The notes under the pieces were generated by a model. The model saw only the letters and a program-made list of their open reading frames with translations, was not told the origin of the DNA and ran no database searches. Shown piece by piece: positions 20,917-30,116 of a DNA stretch of 46,374 nt. The position numbers and the translations under genes were made by a program. Origin of the DNA: Candidatus Ruminococcus avistercoris (GTDB lineage Bacteria > Bacillota > Clostridia > Lachnospirales > Lachnospiraceae). The stretch lies in the NCBI GenBank assembly GCA_019120315.1, contig DWVJ01000043.1:1-46374 (forward strand), written 5' to 3'. The stretch's first letter is position 1. Every line of letters starts with the position of its first letter.

Positions 20917-22032
20917 ATGGACAGCAGAATCAAAAAACTCGCCAGCGGCCTGGTCAATTATTCCTGCGGGGTAAAAGAAGGGGACAAAGTGTATATCCAC
21001 CATATCGGAAAAGACACCAAAGACCTGGCCCGTCAGCTGGTAAAAGAAGTGTATGCGGCAAAGGGGATTCCCTTTGTCCACTATACCGAGCCGCAGGTAC
21101 AAAGAGAAGTACTGCTTCATGCCACAAAGGAGCAGATGGAACTGATGGCGGAGGTGGACAGTCTGGAAATGTCCAAGATGGACTGTTATATCGGAGTAAG
21201 AGGCAGCGATAACGTCTCAGAGCTTTCCGATGTGCCGGCTGACCGGATGGCTTTGTACGATACGTATTATCAGACGCCTGTTCATCACGGAATCCGCGTG
21301 CCAAAAACCAGATGGGTGGTGCTGCGCTATCCCAATGCGGCCATGGCACAGCTTTCCGGCACCAGTGTGGAGGCCTTTGAAGATTTTTATTTTGACGTAT
21401 GTACGCTGGACTACTCCAGGATGAACGAGGCCATGAAACCGCTGATTGCGTATATGAACCGTACGGACCGGGTGAGAATGACGGGACCGGGAACCGATCT
21501 TTCTTTCTCCATCAAAGGGATTCCGGCCATTCCCTGTGCCGGAAACATGAATATCCCCGACGGAGAGGTTTACACGGCTCCGGTAAGAGATTCTGTAAAC
21601 GGCAGGATCACCTATAATGCGCCTTCCCTTTACAACGGTTTTACGTATGAACAGGTATGCCTGGAGTTTCGGGACGGAAAGATCGTCAATGCTACGGCCA
21701 ACGATACGAAACGGCTCAATGAAGTATTGGATACCGACGAAGGGGCAAGATACATCGGTGAATTTGCCATCGGCGTCAACCCCTATATCCTGGAGCCGAT
21801 GAAAGATATTCTTTTTGACGAAAAGATTTCCGGATCCATTCATTTTACTCCCGGCAACTGTTATCAGGAAGCGCCAAACGGCAATGCATCGGCGATTCAC
21901 TGGGATCTGGTATGGATCCAGCGGCCGGAATACGGAGGCGGAGAAATCTATTTTGACGACGTACTGGTGAGAAAAGACGGCAGATTTGTGGTTCCGGAAC
22001 TGGAATGCCTGAATCCTGAAAATCTGAAATAA
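20917..22032 (+). CDS. M29-family aminopeptidase
   Basis: This 371-residue protein belongs to the M29 (AmpS/aminopeptidase T) metallopeptidases, which remove N-terminal residues using two metal ions. The family blocks are seen: NIPDGEVYTAPVRDSVNG with a metal-ligand Glu, GARYIGEFAIGVNP with a second Glu, and SGSIHFTPGNCYQEAPNG with IHWDLV carrying His and Asp ligands. No signal peptide is present, so it acts in the cytoplasm. AGAAGGAAG supports ATG 20917. It may be read from the same message as the preceding membrane protein, and a terminator closes the unit. Confidence 0.9.
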   Translation: MDSRIKKLASGLVNYSCGVKEGDKVYIHHIGKDTKDLARQLVKEVYAAKGIPFVHYTEPQVQREVLLHATKEQMELMAEVDSLEMSKMDCYIGVRGSDNVSELSDVPADRMALYDTYYQTPVHHGIRVPKTRWVVLRYPNAAMAQLSGTSVEAFEDFYFDVCTLDYSRMNEAMKPLIAYMNRTDRVRMTGPGTDLSFSIKGIPAIPCAGNMNIPDGEVYTAPVRDSVNGRITYNAPSLYNGFTYEQVCLEFRDGKIVNATANDTKRLNEVLDTDEGARYIGEFAIGVNPYILEPMKDILFDEKISGSIHFTPGNCYQEAPNGNASAIHWDLVWIQRPEYGGGEIYFDDVLVRKDGRFVVPELECLNPENLK

Positions 22033-22044
22033 TAAAAGAATAGG

Positions 22045-22089
22045 AACGCTGCAAAACAAAAATGGACAACCGGTTTTGCAGCGTTTTTA
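22045..22089 (+). terminator. Terminator after the aminopeptidase gene
   Basis: A 13-bp perfect stem (22045-22057 with 22073-22085) is followed by TTT. The loop is 15 bases. It separates the 17247-22032 unit from the sigma factor gene. Confidence 0.88.
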
Positions 22090-22172
22090 AATTTTCCGCG
22101 GGACAATGCAGCAAAAAGAGTTTTTTTTCACACTGTATCTGTGAAAGGAATTTCCAGGGAGGGGGTGGATAC

Positions 22173-22646
22173 ATGGAAAGTAAAAGAGACCGGGAAACGT
22201 TTATCTCATTGTACGAGAAGATATATGGCGATTTATACCGTTTCGCATTTTACACATTGAAAAACCGGCAGGATGCGGAGGACGTGGTACAGGATACGGC
22301 GGCCGACGCCTACGGCAGTTTTGGTAAATTAAGAAGTCTGGAATCCTTTCGCGGGTGGATATTCAAAATACTGTCCAATAAATGCCGGCGCCGGCTGAAG
22401 GAATATCTGATAAAACCGATGGAACTTCCCAGCGATCTGAAGACGGAGGAGGATATGGCAGAAAAGATACAGGTTCGCGAAGCGTTCTGGGCTTTGTCGG
22501 ATGAGGAACGTCTGATCGTTTCCATGCACGTATTTGCCGGATACACGGGAAAGGAAATCGCGCGGATCCTGCATAAAAAAGAGGGAACGATCCGTTCGAA
22601 AGAAAGCCGCGCGCTGAAGAAAATGGCACAGATGCTGGAAGAATAG
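22173..22646 (+). CDS. ECF-type RNA polymerase sigma factor
   Basis: This 157-residue protein contains sigma region 2 (about residues 10-75: YEKIYGDLYRFAFYTLKNRQDAEDVVQDTAADAY with the RGWIFKI end) and region 4 (about 100-155: LSDEERLIVSMHVFAGYTGKEIARILHKKEGTIRSKESRALKKM), with no region 1 or 3. It would direct RNA polymerase to a small set of promoters. GGAGGGGGTGG before ATG 22173 decides the start. The beta-propeller gene follows after 13 bases, an arrangement usual for a sigma factor and its membrane anti-sigma. A TTTCACA/TGTGAAA inverted repeat precedes the gene (about 22124-22147) and may take part in control. Confidence 0.9.
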   Translation: MESKRDRETFISLYEKIYGDLYRFAFYTLKNRQDAEDVVQDTAADAYGSFGKLRSLESFRGWIFKILSNKCRRRLKEYLIKPMELPSDLKTEEDMAEKIQVREAFWALSDEERLIVSMHVFAGYTGKEIARILHKKEGTIRSKESRALKKMAQMLEE

Positions 22647-22659
22647 GAGGGCGCATCAA

Positions 22660-24669
22660 ATGAAAGATTACAGTGTATTGGAAAAAATAAGAAAATCTGC
22701 CGATTCCTGTGAAATTCCGGAAAGCCTAAAACCGGAGAACCTGGATCTTGAGAAAAAAGGAAACCTGCGAAACATTTACAGCCGCGGGCCATGGAAAAAG
22801 GCAGCTGCAGCGGCAGCTGTGCTGGCGCTGGCGGTACTGGCGGGATTTCTGACGGTAAACTTTAAGGGAAATCAGGGAGAACAGCTGAGTGCTTCCTTTG
22901 AAACTGCAAAGAAAATGGAAGAGACAGCAGGCAGCGCCGGAAAAGAGGAAGGAGCACAGACGCTGGAGGAGCTTTACATACCGGCAGAGGATTACGATGA
23001 GATCTGCAAAAAGCTGCAGAACAGCTTAAGCAATGCGCGCAGTGAAAATCTACTGGAGAGTGAAACGGCAATGGGAGATATGGCGGCAGCGGAAGAGGCG
23101 GCGGCTTCTGAGGCGGCGGATTCGGGCAGCACAGTTTCCTATGCCGGCGACTATTCCCAGACCAATGTGCAGACGGAAGGGGTAGACGAAGGGGATGTGG
23201 TAAAGACGGACGGCAGATATCTGTATATCATCCGGGAAGGGAGAGAGGTGCAGATTGTCAGTATTCAGGCGGGGAAGATGGCTGAGGTGGCCGTGATCCG
23301 TCCCACACTGGAACAGTCAGAGAACAGCATCCTTGATATGTATCTCACCGGGGATACGCTGCAGATCATCTGTCAGCGCTATGACGCGGATATGCAGGAG
23401 GATGGGGAGGACGCTTATTACATGAATTATCGTGGGATTACCAGCGTCTGTACCTATGATCTGACAGACCGGGCCAATCCGGTTCACGTCGGAACGACGG
23501 AGCAGGAGGGGACTTATTACACCTCCAGGAAGAGCGGAGAGTATCTGTATCTTTTTACCAGCGTCTATCCGCAGGAAAGCCTGATCCGCCAGTATGCGGA
23601 CCAGGGAAAAGAATACGGCCTGATTCCGCTGGTTAACGGGGAGGCCATGGCCGCGTCGGATATTTATATTCCACGAGATGATGATAAGAGCGGAACAGAA
23701 TATATGCTGATCACTTCGGTGAATGAAAATAAACCGGATCAGATCGCGGATCAAAAAGCGATTCTGGAAAGCGCTTCCCGTTTCTATGTGAGCACGGAAA
23801 ATATTTATCTGGAGCGGGAGAACTGGGAGGCCGGCAGCACACAGACGGCCATTGCGCGGTTTTCCTTTTCTCAGGGCAAGATCAAGGGGGAAAGCGCCGG
23901 GGTGGTGAATGGAGCCGTGACGGATGACTTTGCCACCAACGAGTACGACGGATTCTTAAGGGTGCTGACCACCCAGTGGAATGACAGCGGCAGCCAGACC
24001 AACAATGTGTACGTGCTGGACCAGAACATGGAGATCGTTGGAAAGATAGATAATCTGGCAGAGGATGAATCTATCTATTCCGCCCGTTTTATGGGAAACA
24101 CCGGATACTTTGTCACCTACCGGCAGGTGGATCCTCTCTTCTCCGTGGACTTTTCCGACCCGACGCATCCGAAGATTCTGGGAGAACTGAAAGTGTCGGG
24201 GTTTTCCGAGTACCTTCATTTTTACGGAGAAAACCGTCTGCTGGGAATCGGATGGGAGACAGATCCGGAAACGGGGGCGACGAAGGGACTGAAGCTGTCC
24301 ATGTTTGACGTGTCTGATCCTGCCGACGTGAAAGAGGTGGATAAACTGGTGATAAAAAACATCGACTACTTTCCCGGAGAATACAACTATAAGGCGCTGA
24401 CAGTCAGCCCGGAAAAAAATGTGATCGGCCTTGCCGCGTCCAGTTATGAGAGCAGCGGGACGGTCAACAGTTATATGGTATTCTCTTACGATGAGAAGGA
24501 AGGGTTCTTAACCGATCTGACCTACGGACTTCAGGAGGGCGGCGACGTATCGGCAGAGGAGGTCAGAGGCGTTTACGCAGACGACACCTTTTATGTGGCC
24601 GATGGAAATAATGTGACGGCCTTCAATATGGGCAAGGGTTACGAAAAGATCGCGGAGCTGGCGGGATAA
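22660..24669 (+). CDS. Membrane-anchored beta-propeller protein, candidate anti-sigma factor
   Basis: This 669-residue protein begins with a cytoplasmic stretch of about 45 residues, then a membrane helix (AAAAAAVLALAVLAGFLTV, about 47-66), an acidic low-complexity linker, and a large outer domain with the Beta_propel (PF09826) signature QTEGVDEGDVVKTDGRYLYII and repeating blades to the end. The AGGAGGG site and 13-base gap place it with the ECF sigma factor. A short inner domain, one helix and a large outer domain is the usual build of an anti-sigma that responds to outside signals; the inner part has no recognised anti-sigma fold, so the role is inference. Confidence 0.82.
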   Translation: MKDYSVLEKIRKSADSCEIPESLKPENLDLEKKGNLRNIYSRGPWKKAAAAAAVLALAVLAGFLTVNFKGNQGEQLSASFETAKKMEETAGSAGKEEGAQTLEELYIPAEDYDEICKKLQNSLSNARSENLLESETAMGDMAAAEEAAASEAADSGSTVSYAGDYSQTNVQTEGVDEGDVVKTDGRYLYIIREGREVQIVSIQAGKMAEVAVIRPTLEQSENSILDMYLTGDTLQIICQRYDADMQEDGEDAYYMNYRGITSVCTYDLTDRANPVHVGTTEQEGTYYTSRKSGEYLYLFTSVYPQESLIRQYADQGKEYGLIPLVNGEAMAASDIYIPRDDDKSGTEYMLITSVNENKPDQIADQKAILESASRFYVSTENIYLERENWEAGSTQTAIARFSFSQGKIKGESAGVVNGAVTDDFATNEYDGFLRVLTTQWNDSGSQTNNVYVLDQNMEIVGKIDNLAEDESIYSARFMGNTGYFVTYRQVDPLFSVDFSDPTHPKILGELKVSGFSEYLHFYGENRLLGIGWETDPETGATKGLKLSMFDVSDPADVKEVDKLVIKNIDYFPGEYNYKALTVSPEKNVIGLAASSYESSGTVNSYMVFSYDEKEGFLTDLTYGLQEGGDVSAEEVRGVYADDTFYVADGNNVTAFNMGKGYEKIAELAG

Positions 24670-24683
24670 AGGGAGAAAGCATC

Positions 24684-24712
24684 TTGAATCCAAAGAAAAA
24701 GCGTGTTAGAAT
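24684..24712 (+). promoter_or_regulatory. Promoter of asnS
   Basis: TTGAAT (24684-24689) and TAGAAT (24707-24712) are separated by exactly 17 bases. The leader to ATG 24767 would be under 50 bases, too short for a T-box. Confidence 0.75.
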
Positions 24713-24766
24713 TATCCATTATGAGATCTGATAGGGGATCAAATCATGGAAACAGGAGATAAACAT

Positions 24767-26158
24767 ATGAAACTGACAACGATACGTGAAATTTATAAAC
24801 AGCGGGAAAACTATCTGGATCAGGAGATTACCGTAGGCGGCTGGGTCCGCAGCGTGCGGGATTCCAAAACCTTCGGATTTATCGTGCTTCACGACGGAAG
24901 CTTTTTTGAGACGCTTCAGATCGTGTATCATGACGCCATGAGTAACTTTGCAGAAATCTCCAAATTGAATGTGGGAGCCGCCATTGTCGTAAAGGGTACG
25001 CTGGTGGCTACGCCCCAGGCCAAACAGCCCTTTGAGATTCAGGCGTCGGAGGTGACGGTGGAAGGAGCTTCCGCTCCGGATTATCCGCTGCAGAAGAAAC
25101 GCCACAGCCTGGAATATCTGCGGACCATCACTCATTTAAGACCGCGGACCAACACCTTCCAGGCGGTATTCCGGGTGCGCTCCCTTCTGGCCTACGCCAT
25201 CCATAAATTCTTCCAGGAGAGAGGATTCGTCTATGTGCATACGCCGCTGATCACAGGCAGCGACTGTGAAGGAGCGGGAGAAATGTTCCGGGTGACCACT
25301 CTGGATCTGGATAATGTGCCAAAAACAGACGAGGGCGCTGTGGATTACTCGAAAGATTTCTTCGGAAAAGAGACCAATCTGACGGTGAGCGGACAGTTAA
25401 ACGGTGAGACCTATGCCCAGGCTTTCCGCAATATCTACACCTTTGGCCCTACTTTCCGTGCGGAGAATTCCAACACCACCCGCCACGCGGCGGAGTTCTG
25501 GATGATTGAGCCGGAGATTGCCTTTGCGGATCTGGACGATAACATGGCGCTGGCGGAGAGCATGCTGAAATACATCATCCGTTACGTGCTGGAGGAAGCG
25601 CCGGAGGAGATGAATTTCTTCAACTCCTTTATCGACAAAGGGCTGCTGGATCGTCTGAATCATGTGCTGAATTCGGAATTCGGCCATGTGACCTACACGG
25701 ACGCCATCGAAATTCTGGAGAAAAACAACGACAATTTTGAGTACAAGGTATCCTGGGGCGTGGACCTGCAGACGGAGCATGAGCGTTACCTGACTGAGGA
25801 AGTGTTCAAACGCCCGGTTTTCGTCACCGACTATCCAAAGGAGATCAAGGCTTTCTATATGAAACAGAATCCGGATGGAAAGACGGTGGCAGCCATGGAC
25901 TGTCTGGTTCCGGGCATCGGAGAGATCATCGGAGGCAGCCAGAGGGAAGACGACTACGATAAGCTGAGAAACCGGATGCAGGAGCTGGGACTGAAGGAAG
26001 ACGATTATAAATTCTATCTGGATCTGAGAAAATACGGATCCACCCGCCATGCCGGTTTCGGACTGGGCTTTGAGCGGTGCGTGATGTATCTGACGGGAAT
26101 GGGCAATATCCGCGACGTGATTCCCTTCCCCCGTACGGTTAATAACTGCGATCTGTAA
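24767..26158 (+). CDS. asnS: Asparaginyl-tRNA synthetase
   Basis: This 463-residue class IIb enzyme joins asparagine to tRNA-Asn. The N-terminal OB fold (about residues 15-110: [18 protein letters not shown]) binds the anticodon; motif 2 is [21 protein letters not shown] and motif 3 is [25 protein letters not shown]. The AsnRS rather than AspRS reading rests on the [18 protein letters not shown] start and the [16 protein letters not shown] block. AGGAG at 24754-24758 is eight bases from ATG 24767; an upstream ATG at 24746 also has a fair site, so seven extra residues are possible. Confidence 0.95.
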   Translation: MKLTTIREIYKQRENYLDQEITVGGWVRSVRDSKTFGFIVLHDGSFFETLQIVYHDAMSNFAEISKLNVGAAIVVKGTLVATPQAKQPFEIQASEVTVEGASAPDYPLQKKRHSLEYLRTITHLRPRTNTFQAVFRVRSLLAYAIHKFFQERGFVYVHTPLITGSDCEGAGEMFRVTTLDLDNVPKTDEGAVDYSKDFFGKETNLTVSGQLNGETYAQAFRNIYTFGPTFRAENSNTTRHAAEFWMIEPEIAFADLDDNMALAESMLKYIIRYVLEEAPEEMNFFNSFIDKGLLDRLNHVLNSEFGHVTYTDAIEILEKNNDNFEYKVSWGVDLQTEHERYLTEEVFKRPVFVTDYPKEIKAFYMKQNPDGKTVAAMDCLVPGIGEIIGGSQREDDYDKLRNRMQELGLKEDDYKFYLDLRKYGSTRHAGFGLGFERCVMYLTGMGNIRDVIPFPRTVNNCDL

Positions 26159-26173
26159 AGAGCATTGTAAAAT

Positions 26174-26225
26174 AAAAGGGTATCCCCTGCGAGAATTCCA
26201 TCTCGTTTGAGGATGCCCTTTTTGT
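26174..26225. terminator. Bidirectional terminator after asnS
   Basis: A 12-bp outer stem (26174-26185 with 26211-26222, one G-T pair) plus an inner CGAGA/TCTCG stem is followed by T residues on the plus strand, and by a T-rich run on the minus strand where the URO-D-like gene ends at 26236. Confidence 0.85.
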
Positions 26226-26235
26226 GCGAATCAAA

Positions 26236-27357
26236 TTATCTGTCTTTGTAAGCCTTGCGGCTGCTTGCATATAATTCCTGCAGAAAAATCGGGTTTGGTG
26301 TCATAGAAGTAAAGAAAACATTTTCGTCTTTATAGCGGCTGACAAAATCACGGGCAGCCTGACGGATTTCTTCTTCTGAAGCGGTCTCCGGGATAGGATC
26401 AGTGTCGATGGCAAGATGAAGCCGTGTTCCACGGCACTGTTTCAAAATAGCCTCGATATCATTCATCGGCTGGGGATTCCAGAAATCGATTCCGATTTCA
26501 ATATAGGCCGGGACTAGCTTGGTGCAGTTGCCGCAGCTGTGCTGTTCATAGAACATTCCCTCGGAATGGATATAATCCACGACTCGTTTGATGTAGGGTA
26601 CCAGCATCTCGCGGGCGGTGTCAAGGGAGAAGAAGGGACCATTTTGAGTTCCCCAGTCATCATGGATCAGTATTCCATCGATAGCGCACACTTCTTTTGC
26701 GCGACGGATATAATCGATGAGAAAATCGGCATATTTGTCAAAAAAGGCTTTGACAGCATCCTGCTGATCTTCATCGATAAGAGCCATGGCGGCGCCGCTG
26801 ACATCCATCAGGGATATCAGACGTTCCCAGAAGCCGTCCAGAATTCCAAGTTCGTTAAACTGGGGAGTATCCAGATAAGATTTGTTCTTTTCGCCCATAC
26901 CTTTCCAGTCCAGAGCGTCCAGATCCGGCCACTGAATCAGTTTTTCCCAGTCATTCATATCGGTAATCAGCGGATGACCGGGTTGTACGGTAGCGCCGCC
27001 TGCCTGGGGGACGAATACCCAGTCCAGACCAAACCATCCTCTTTTGGTGAGAGAATCATATTCAATGGTGTCTTCTCCGTCAAGAACCAGGTGGGTGGCA
27101 TAGTTATCCGGGATCAGACGGGGACGGAAGTTGTTGACATCGCAGAATGCCCATCCGGTCTGAGGCATCCAGCAGGGTGTTTCACCGGAAAGGGCGCGTC
27201 TGAGATTTTCCCGGGGAGTAATGGGGCGATTGTAAATGGGTTCCGGGGGCATCTGAGCCGGATCGGCTCCGGGGATCATGGAAACGGCGATAGATGATGG
27301 GTGAGTGCTGATGACCTCAAATTCGCTGGAATCAAAAGCAGGGTATGAATTGTTCAT
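26236..27357 (-). CDS. URO-D superfamily protein with H-x-C zinc motif, methyltransferase-like
   Basis: This 373-residue protein belongs to the URO-D/MtaA superfamily. The block FYEQHSCGNCTKLVPAYIEIG contains H273-x-C275, the zinc pair that in MtaA/MtbA-type enzymes holds the thiol acceptor; the third zinc cysteine expected some 75 residues later is not present, so zinc binding is uncertain. IHDDWGTQ (231-238) is a further conserved block. Relatives take part in catabolic demethylation with corrinoid proteins, none of which is in the window. AGGAGG lies eight bases before ATG 27357. A regulator gene is transcribed away from the shared promoter gap and probably controls it. Confidence 0.82.
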   Translation of the reverse strand: MNNSYPAFDSSEFEVISTHPSSIAVSMIPGADPAQMPPEPIYNRPITPRENLRRALSGETPCWMPQTGWAFCDVNNFRPRLIPDNYATHLVLDGEDTIEYDSLTKRGWFGLDWVFVPQAGGATVQPGHPLITDMNDWEKLIQWPDLDALDWKGMGEKNKSYLDTPQFNELGILDGFWERLISLMDVSGAAMALIDEDQQDAVKAFFDKYADFLIDYIRRAKEVCAIDGILIHDDWGTQNGPFFSLDTAREMLVPYIKRVVDYIHSEGMFYEQHSCGNCTKLVPAYIEIGIDFWNPQPMNDIEAILKQCRGTRLHLAIDTDPIPETASEEEIRQAARDFVSRYKDENVFFTSMTPNPIFLQELYASSRKAYKDR

Positions 27358-27392
27358 GGCTAAAACCTCCTCTGTATATATTTTCTGATTCC

Positions 27393-27423
27393 ATTATAGA
27401 GCAGGACTGTAAACAGCGTAAAT
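27393..27423 (-). promoter_or_regulatory. Promoter of the 26236-27357 gene
   Basis: On the minus strand TATAAT (27398-27393) is preceded after 18 bases by TTTACG (about 27422-27417). The gap also holds a short CTGT/ACAG repeat. Confidence 0.55.
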
Positions 27424-27433
27424 GCGAGACAGG

Positions 27434-27472
27434 TTGACATTTTACGTGATGCTTGCTACAGTATGTAGCAAG
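27434..27472 (+). promoter_or_regulatory. Regulator promoter with palindrome over the -10
   Basis: TTGACA (27434-27439) and TACAGT (27457-27462) are 17 bases apart. CTTGCTAC (27452-27459) and GTAGCAAG (27465-27472) form a perfect 8-bp inverted repeat around AGTAT that covers the -10. The position suggests that the regulator limits its own expression. Confidence 0.7.
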
Positions 27473-27486
27473 AAGGAGAAAAAGTT

Positions 27487-29028
27487 ATGGAGATAACCTG
27501 TTTGGCATTATATGCTTTTTTAAAGGAAAAACTGCAGATAGAAGAGCCGGATCCGAAACTTGCGGATAAGGAGATTCATCAGATTTTACTATATACTGGA
27601 GGAAGTTGTCGAGAACATGTACTGTATCTTGTGACGGGAGAGGATTTTCCGGAAGAGGGGATGATGATACAGATTGGAGGAGAAAAAACAGGAAGATGGA
27701 TGATCCGCTGTGCGGAAGGAGAAAAATATTCTGTTGTCAGCTGTATTTTGGAACTGTTTCAAAACTTTCTCAGATGGAGAGAACAATGTGTACTGCTGGC
27801 GGAAAGAGATCATGATCCGGAGATGCTGCTGAAGCTGGCTATGGAGTTTTTGCCGCTGGATTCGGTTGCTCTTTTTGACAGAGATTATGGTATTCAGGCG
27901 GAATATATGTCAGAAGGTTTTGTGATAGAAGAATTGGATATGGAAGATGGCAGCAGGCTGCAGCACAATGAAAAAGTGATGGATAATTCGGCAATGCAGG
28001 CCTTGTATAAAAATGATCCTGATTTTGACCGTACTTTCCGGACGTGTGGGATTTGTCTGTATCTTCCTTATTCTATGCCGGTTCCCGGGGGATGTGTGTA
28101 TTACTGTAATTTATTTCAGGAGGACTTTTATCTGGGACGTTTGGTATTTAGTTTAAAGGAGCGGGGAGACAACAGGGGGATTTTGAAACTGGCAGAAGCT
28201 TTTTGCAGTCAGGTGGAAAGCTGCTGTCAGTATATATTCCTGCATAGAAATAAGGAAAATCATGCAGAGCCGTTGGAAGAACTCTATAAGAGACTCATAA
28301 AAACAGAAGAGGTTGATCTGCAGAACGCGGAAGCTGTTTTGGCAGCTTATAAATGGAAAAGAAAGAACTGTTATCAGATTTTTTGCCTTGCACCCAACGG
28401 ATATTTTCATTCTGATCAGACGATTGCATATTATCTGGAACAATTGAGAGGAATCCTTCCTTCTGTTCTGCTGACACAGACAGAGGGGAAAATATACGGT
28501 TTACAGAACAGGGATATGCAAACAGAGCCGGAATTTCATCAGAAGCTGGTGCATTTTTTGCGGGAAAATTTGTTTAAAGCCGGTTTTAGCAATGTTTTTC
28601 GTGATTTTTTTGAAGCTTACCGATATCGCTGCCAGGCTGAAGACGCGTTGTCGCTGGGCAATGAAAAAGACGCCAGCATCTGGAGATATGATTTTGCAGA
28701 TTATAGTTTTGATTATGTCAGGAGGCAATGTCTGCGCCAGTATCCGGCAGCGGAGCTTTGCCCTGGAAATTTACGGACACTGATGGAGTATGACAGGCAG
28801 CACCCCGGCAGTGAACTGACCCGGACGCTGTATCAGTATTATATCAGCCAGTTTAATGGTCAGCTGGCGGCAGATCGTCTTTTTATTCACAGGACGACTT
28901 TTTTCTATCGTTTGAATAAAATTCGGAAAATTGCTTCTTTTCATCCGGAAAACCCGAAAGAGACCGCGCAGATTCTGCTGGCCTTTCAGCTCATGGATGC
29001 GCCGCTGGACAAAGGAGGCAAGACATGA
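27487..29028 (+). CDS. PucR/CdaR-type transcriptional regulator
   Basis: This 513-residue protein ends in an HTH_30-type DNA-binding domain (about residues 430-505), with LRTLMEYDRQHPGSELTRTLYQYY and ADRLFIHRTTFFYRLNKIRKI, the hallmark of PucR/CdaR/SdaR regulators. The long N-terminal part is a ligand-sensing region without a recognised named domain; it is Cys-rich around residues 180-200 and 240-250. GAAGGAG just before ATG 27487 supports the start. The divergent URO-D-like gene and the palindrome in between point to local control. Many relatives regulate purine, sugar-acid or methyl-compound breakdown; the ligand is unknown. Confidence 0.85.
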   Translation: MEITCLALYAFLKEKLQIEEPDPKLADKEIHQILLYTGGSCREHVLYLVTGEDFPEEGMMIQIGGEKTGRWMIRCAEGEKYSVVSCILELFQNFLRWREQCVLLAERDHDPEMLLKLAMEFLPLDSVALFDRDYGIQAEYMSEGFVIEELDMEDGSRLQHNEKVMDNSAMQALYKNDPDFDRTFRTCGICLYLPYSMPVPGGCVYYCNLFQEDFYLGRLVFSLKERGDNRGILKLAEAFCSQVESCCQYIFLHRNKENHAEPLEELYKRLIKTEEVDLQNAEAVLAAYKWKRKNCYQIFCLAPNGYFHSDQTIAYYLEQLRGILPSVLLTQTEGKIYGLQNRDMQTEPEFHQKLVHFLRENLFKAGFSNVFRDFFEAYRYRCQAEDALSLGNEKDASIWRYDFADYSFDYVRRQCLRQYPAAELCPGNLRTLMEYDRQHPGSELTRTLYQYYISQFNGQLAADRLFIHRTTFFYRLNKIRKIASFHPENPKETAQILLAFQLMDAPLDKGGKT

Positions 29029-29066
29029 TATCATGAATAGAACAAATGTTTGGGAGACTGGCGGTT

Positions 29067-30116
29067 ATGGATTTTATACACATTGCGGATGTGCATCTGG
29101 GAGCGTCTCCGGACGCGGGTTTTCCCTGGAATGCACAGCGGACCAGGGAGATATGGGACAGTTTTAAAAAGCTGGTGGAACTGGTGCGGCGGGAACGGCC
29201 AAAGCTGCTGCTGATTGCTGGGGACCTGTTTCACCGTCAGCCTCTTGGAAGAGAATTAAAAGAGGTGAATTATCTGTTCTCCACCATACCGGACACGCAG
29301 GTGGTCCTGATCGCGGGGAATCACGATTATATCCGTCCGGATTCCTGGTACCTGAGATATCCCTGGGAAAAGAATGTGACCGGTCTGTGGGAGGAACGGA
29401 CGCAGCGGATATATATCCCCCAGGCGGATACCTGGGTCTATGGATTTTCTTATCACGGCAGGGAGATCACGGAGGCCCGTTATGATAGTCTCAGACCGGG
29501 GCCGGAACCAGGGACGCATATTCTGCTGGCCCACGGCGGGGATGAGAAGCACGTTCCGATACAAAAAGAGAAACTGGCCGCCAGCGGCTTTGATTATATT
29601 GCGCTGGGCCATATTCACCGGCCGGGACAGATGGGAGAGAGGATCCGTTACGCCGGCGCGCTGGAACCGCTGGACCGCAATGACCGCGGCCCTCACGGCT
29701 TTGTCCGCGGAAGCGTGGAAAACTGTCAGGTGTACACGAAATTTGTTCCCTGGGCCTGTCGATCCTATATCTTGCTGGAGATCCCGGTGACGCCGAAGAC
29801 AACCTGTTTTTCACTGGAAGAAGAGATAGGAAACCGGATGGAAGAAGAAGGACGGGAGAATCTTTTCCTGGTGGCGCTCAAAGGAAAGAGGGATCCCCAG
29901 ATCCGCTTTGATGAGGAGCGGATCAGCAGTCTGGGAAATGTGGTGGAGACGGCGGATCACACCCGCCCGGATTACGATCTGGAGCAGTTGGAGGATCAGT
30001 ACCGGGGAAGCATGGTTGCTGAGTTTATCCGGCGGCTGAAGGACAAAGGAGAATTGGAACAAAAAGCGCTGGATTACGGGCTGGAGGCTTTGCTGGAGAC
30101 GGGGAAAAGATCATGA
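29067..30116 (+). CDS. Mre11/SbcD-like metallophosphoesterase nuclease (YhaO-type)
   Basis: This 349-residue protein has the calcineurin-like motifs in order: DVHLG (about residues 8-12), GDLFHR (about 58), GNHD (about 86), LAHGGDEKH and ALGHIHRP. These bind two Mn2+ ions and cut DNA ends or hairpins in Mre11/SbcD nucleases. The C-terminal 100 residues form the capping part. It overlaps the next gene by four bases (ATGA), the usual coupling of Mre11-like and Rad50-like partners. GGGAG at 29052-29056 and the MDFIHIADVHLG family start favour ATG 29067 over the ATG at 29046. Confidence 0.9.
   Translation: MDFIHIADVHLGASPDAGFPWNAQRTREIWDSFKKLVELVRRERPKLLLIAGDLFHRQPLGRELKEVNYLFSTIPDTQVVLIAGNHDYIRPDSWYLRYPWEKNVTGLWEERTQRIYIPQADTWVYGFSYHGREITEARYDSLRPGPEPGTHILLAHGGDEKHVPIQKEKLAASGFDYIALGHIHRPGQMGERIRYAGALEPLDRNDRGPHGFVRGSVENCQVYTKFVPWACRSYILLEIPVTPKTTCFSLEEEIGNRMEEEGRENLFLVALKGKRDPQIRFDEERISSLGNVVETADHTRPDYDLEQLEDQYRGSMVAEFIRRLKDKGELEQKALDYGLEALLETGKRS

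Noticed and set aside
24713..24766. T-box riboswitch in front of asnS
   Set aside because: The leader is only about 50 bases and holds no T-box or specifier stem.
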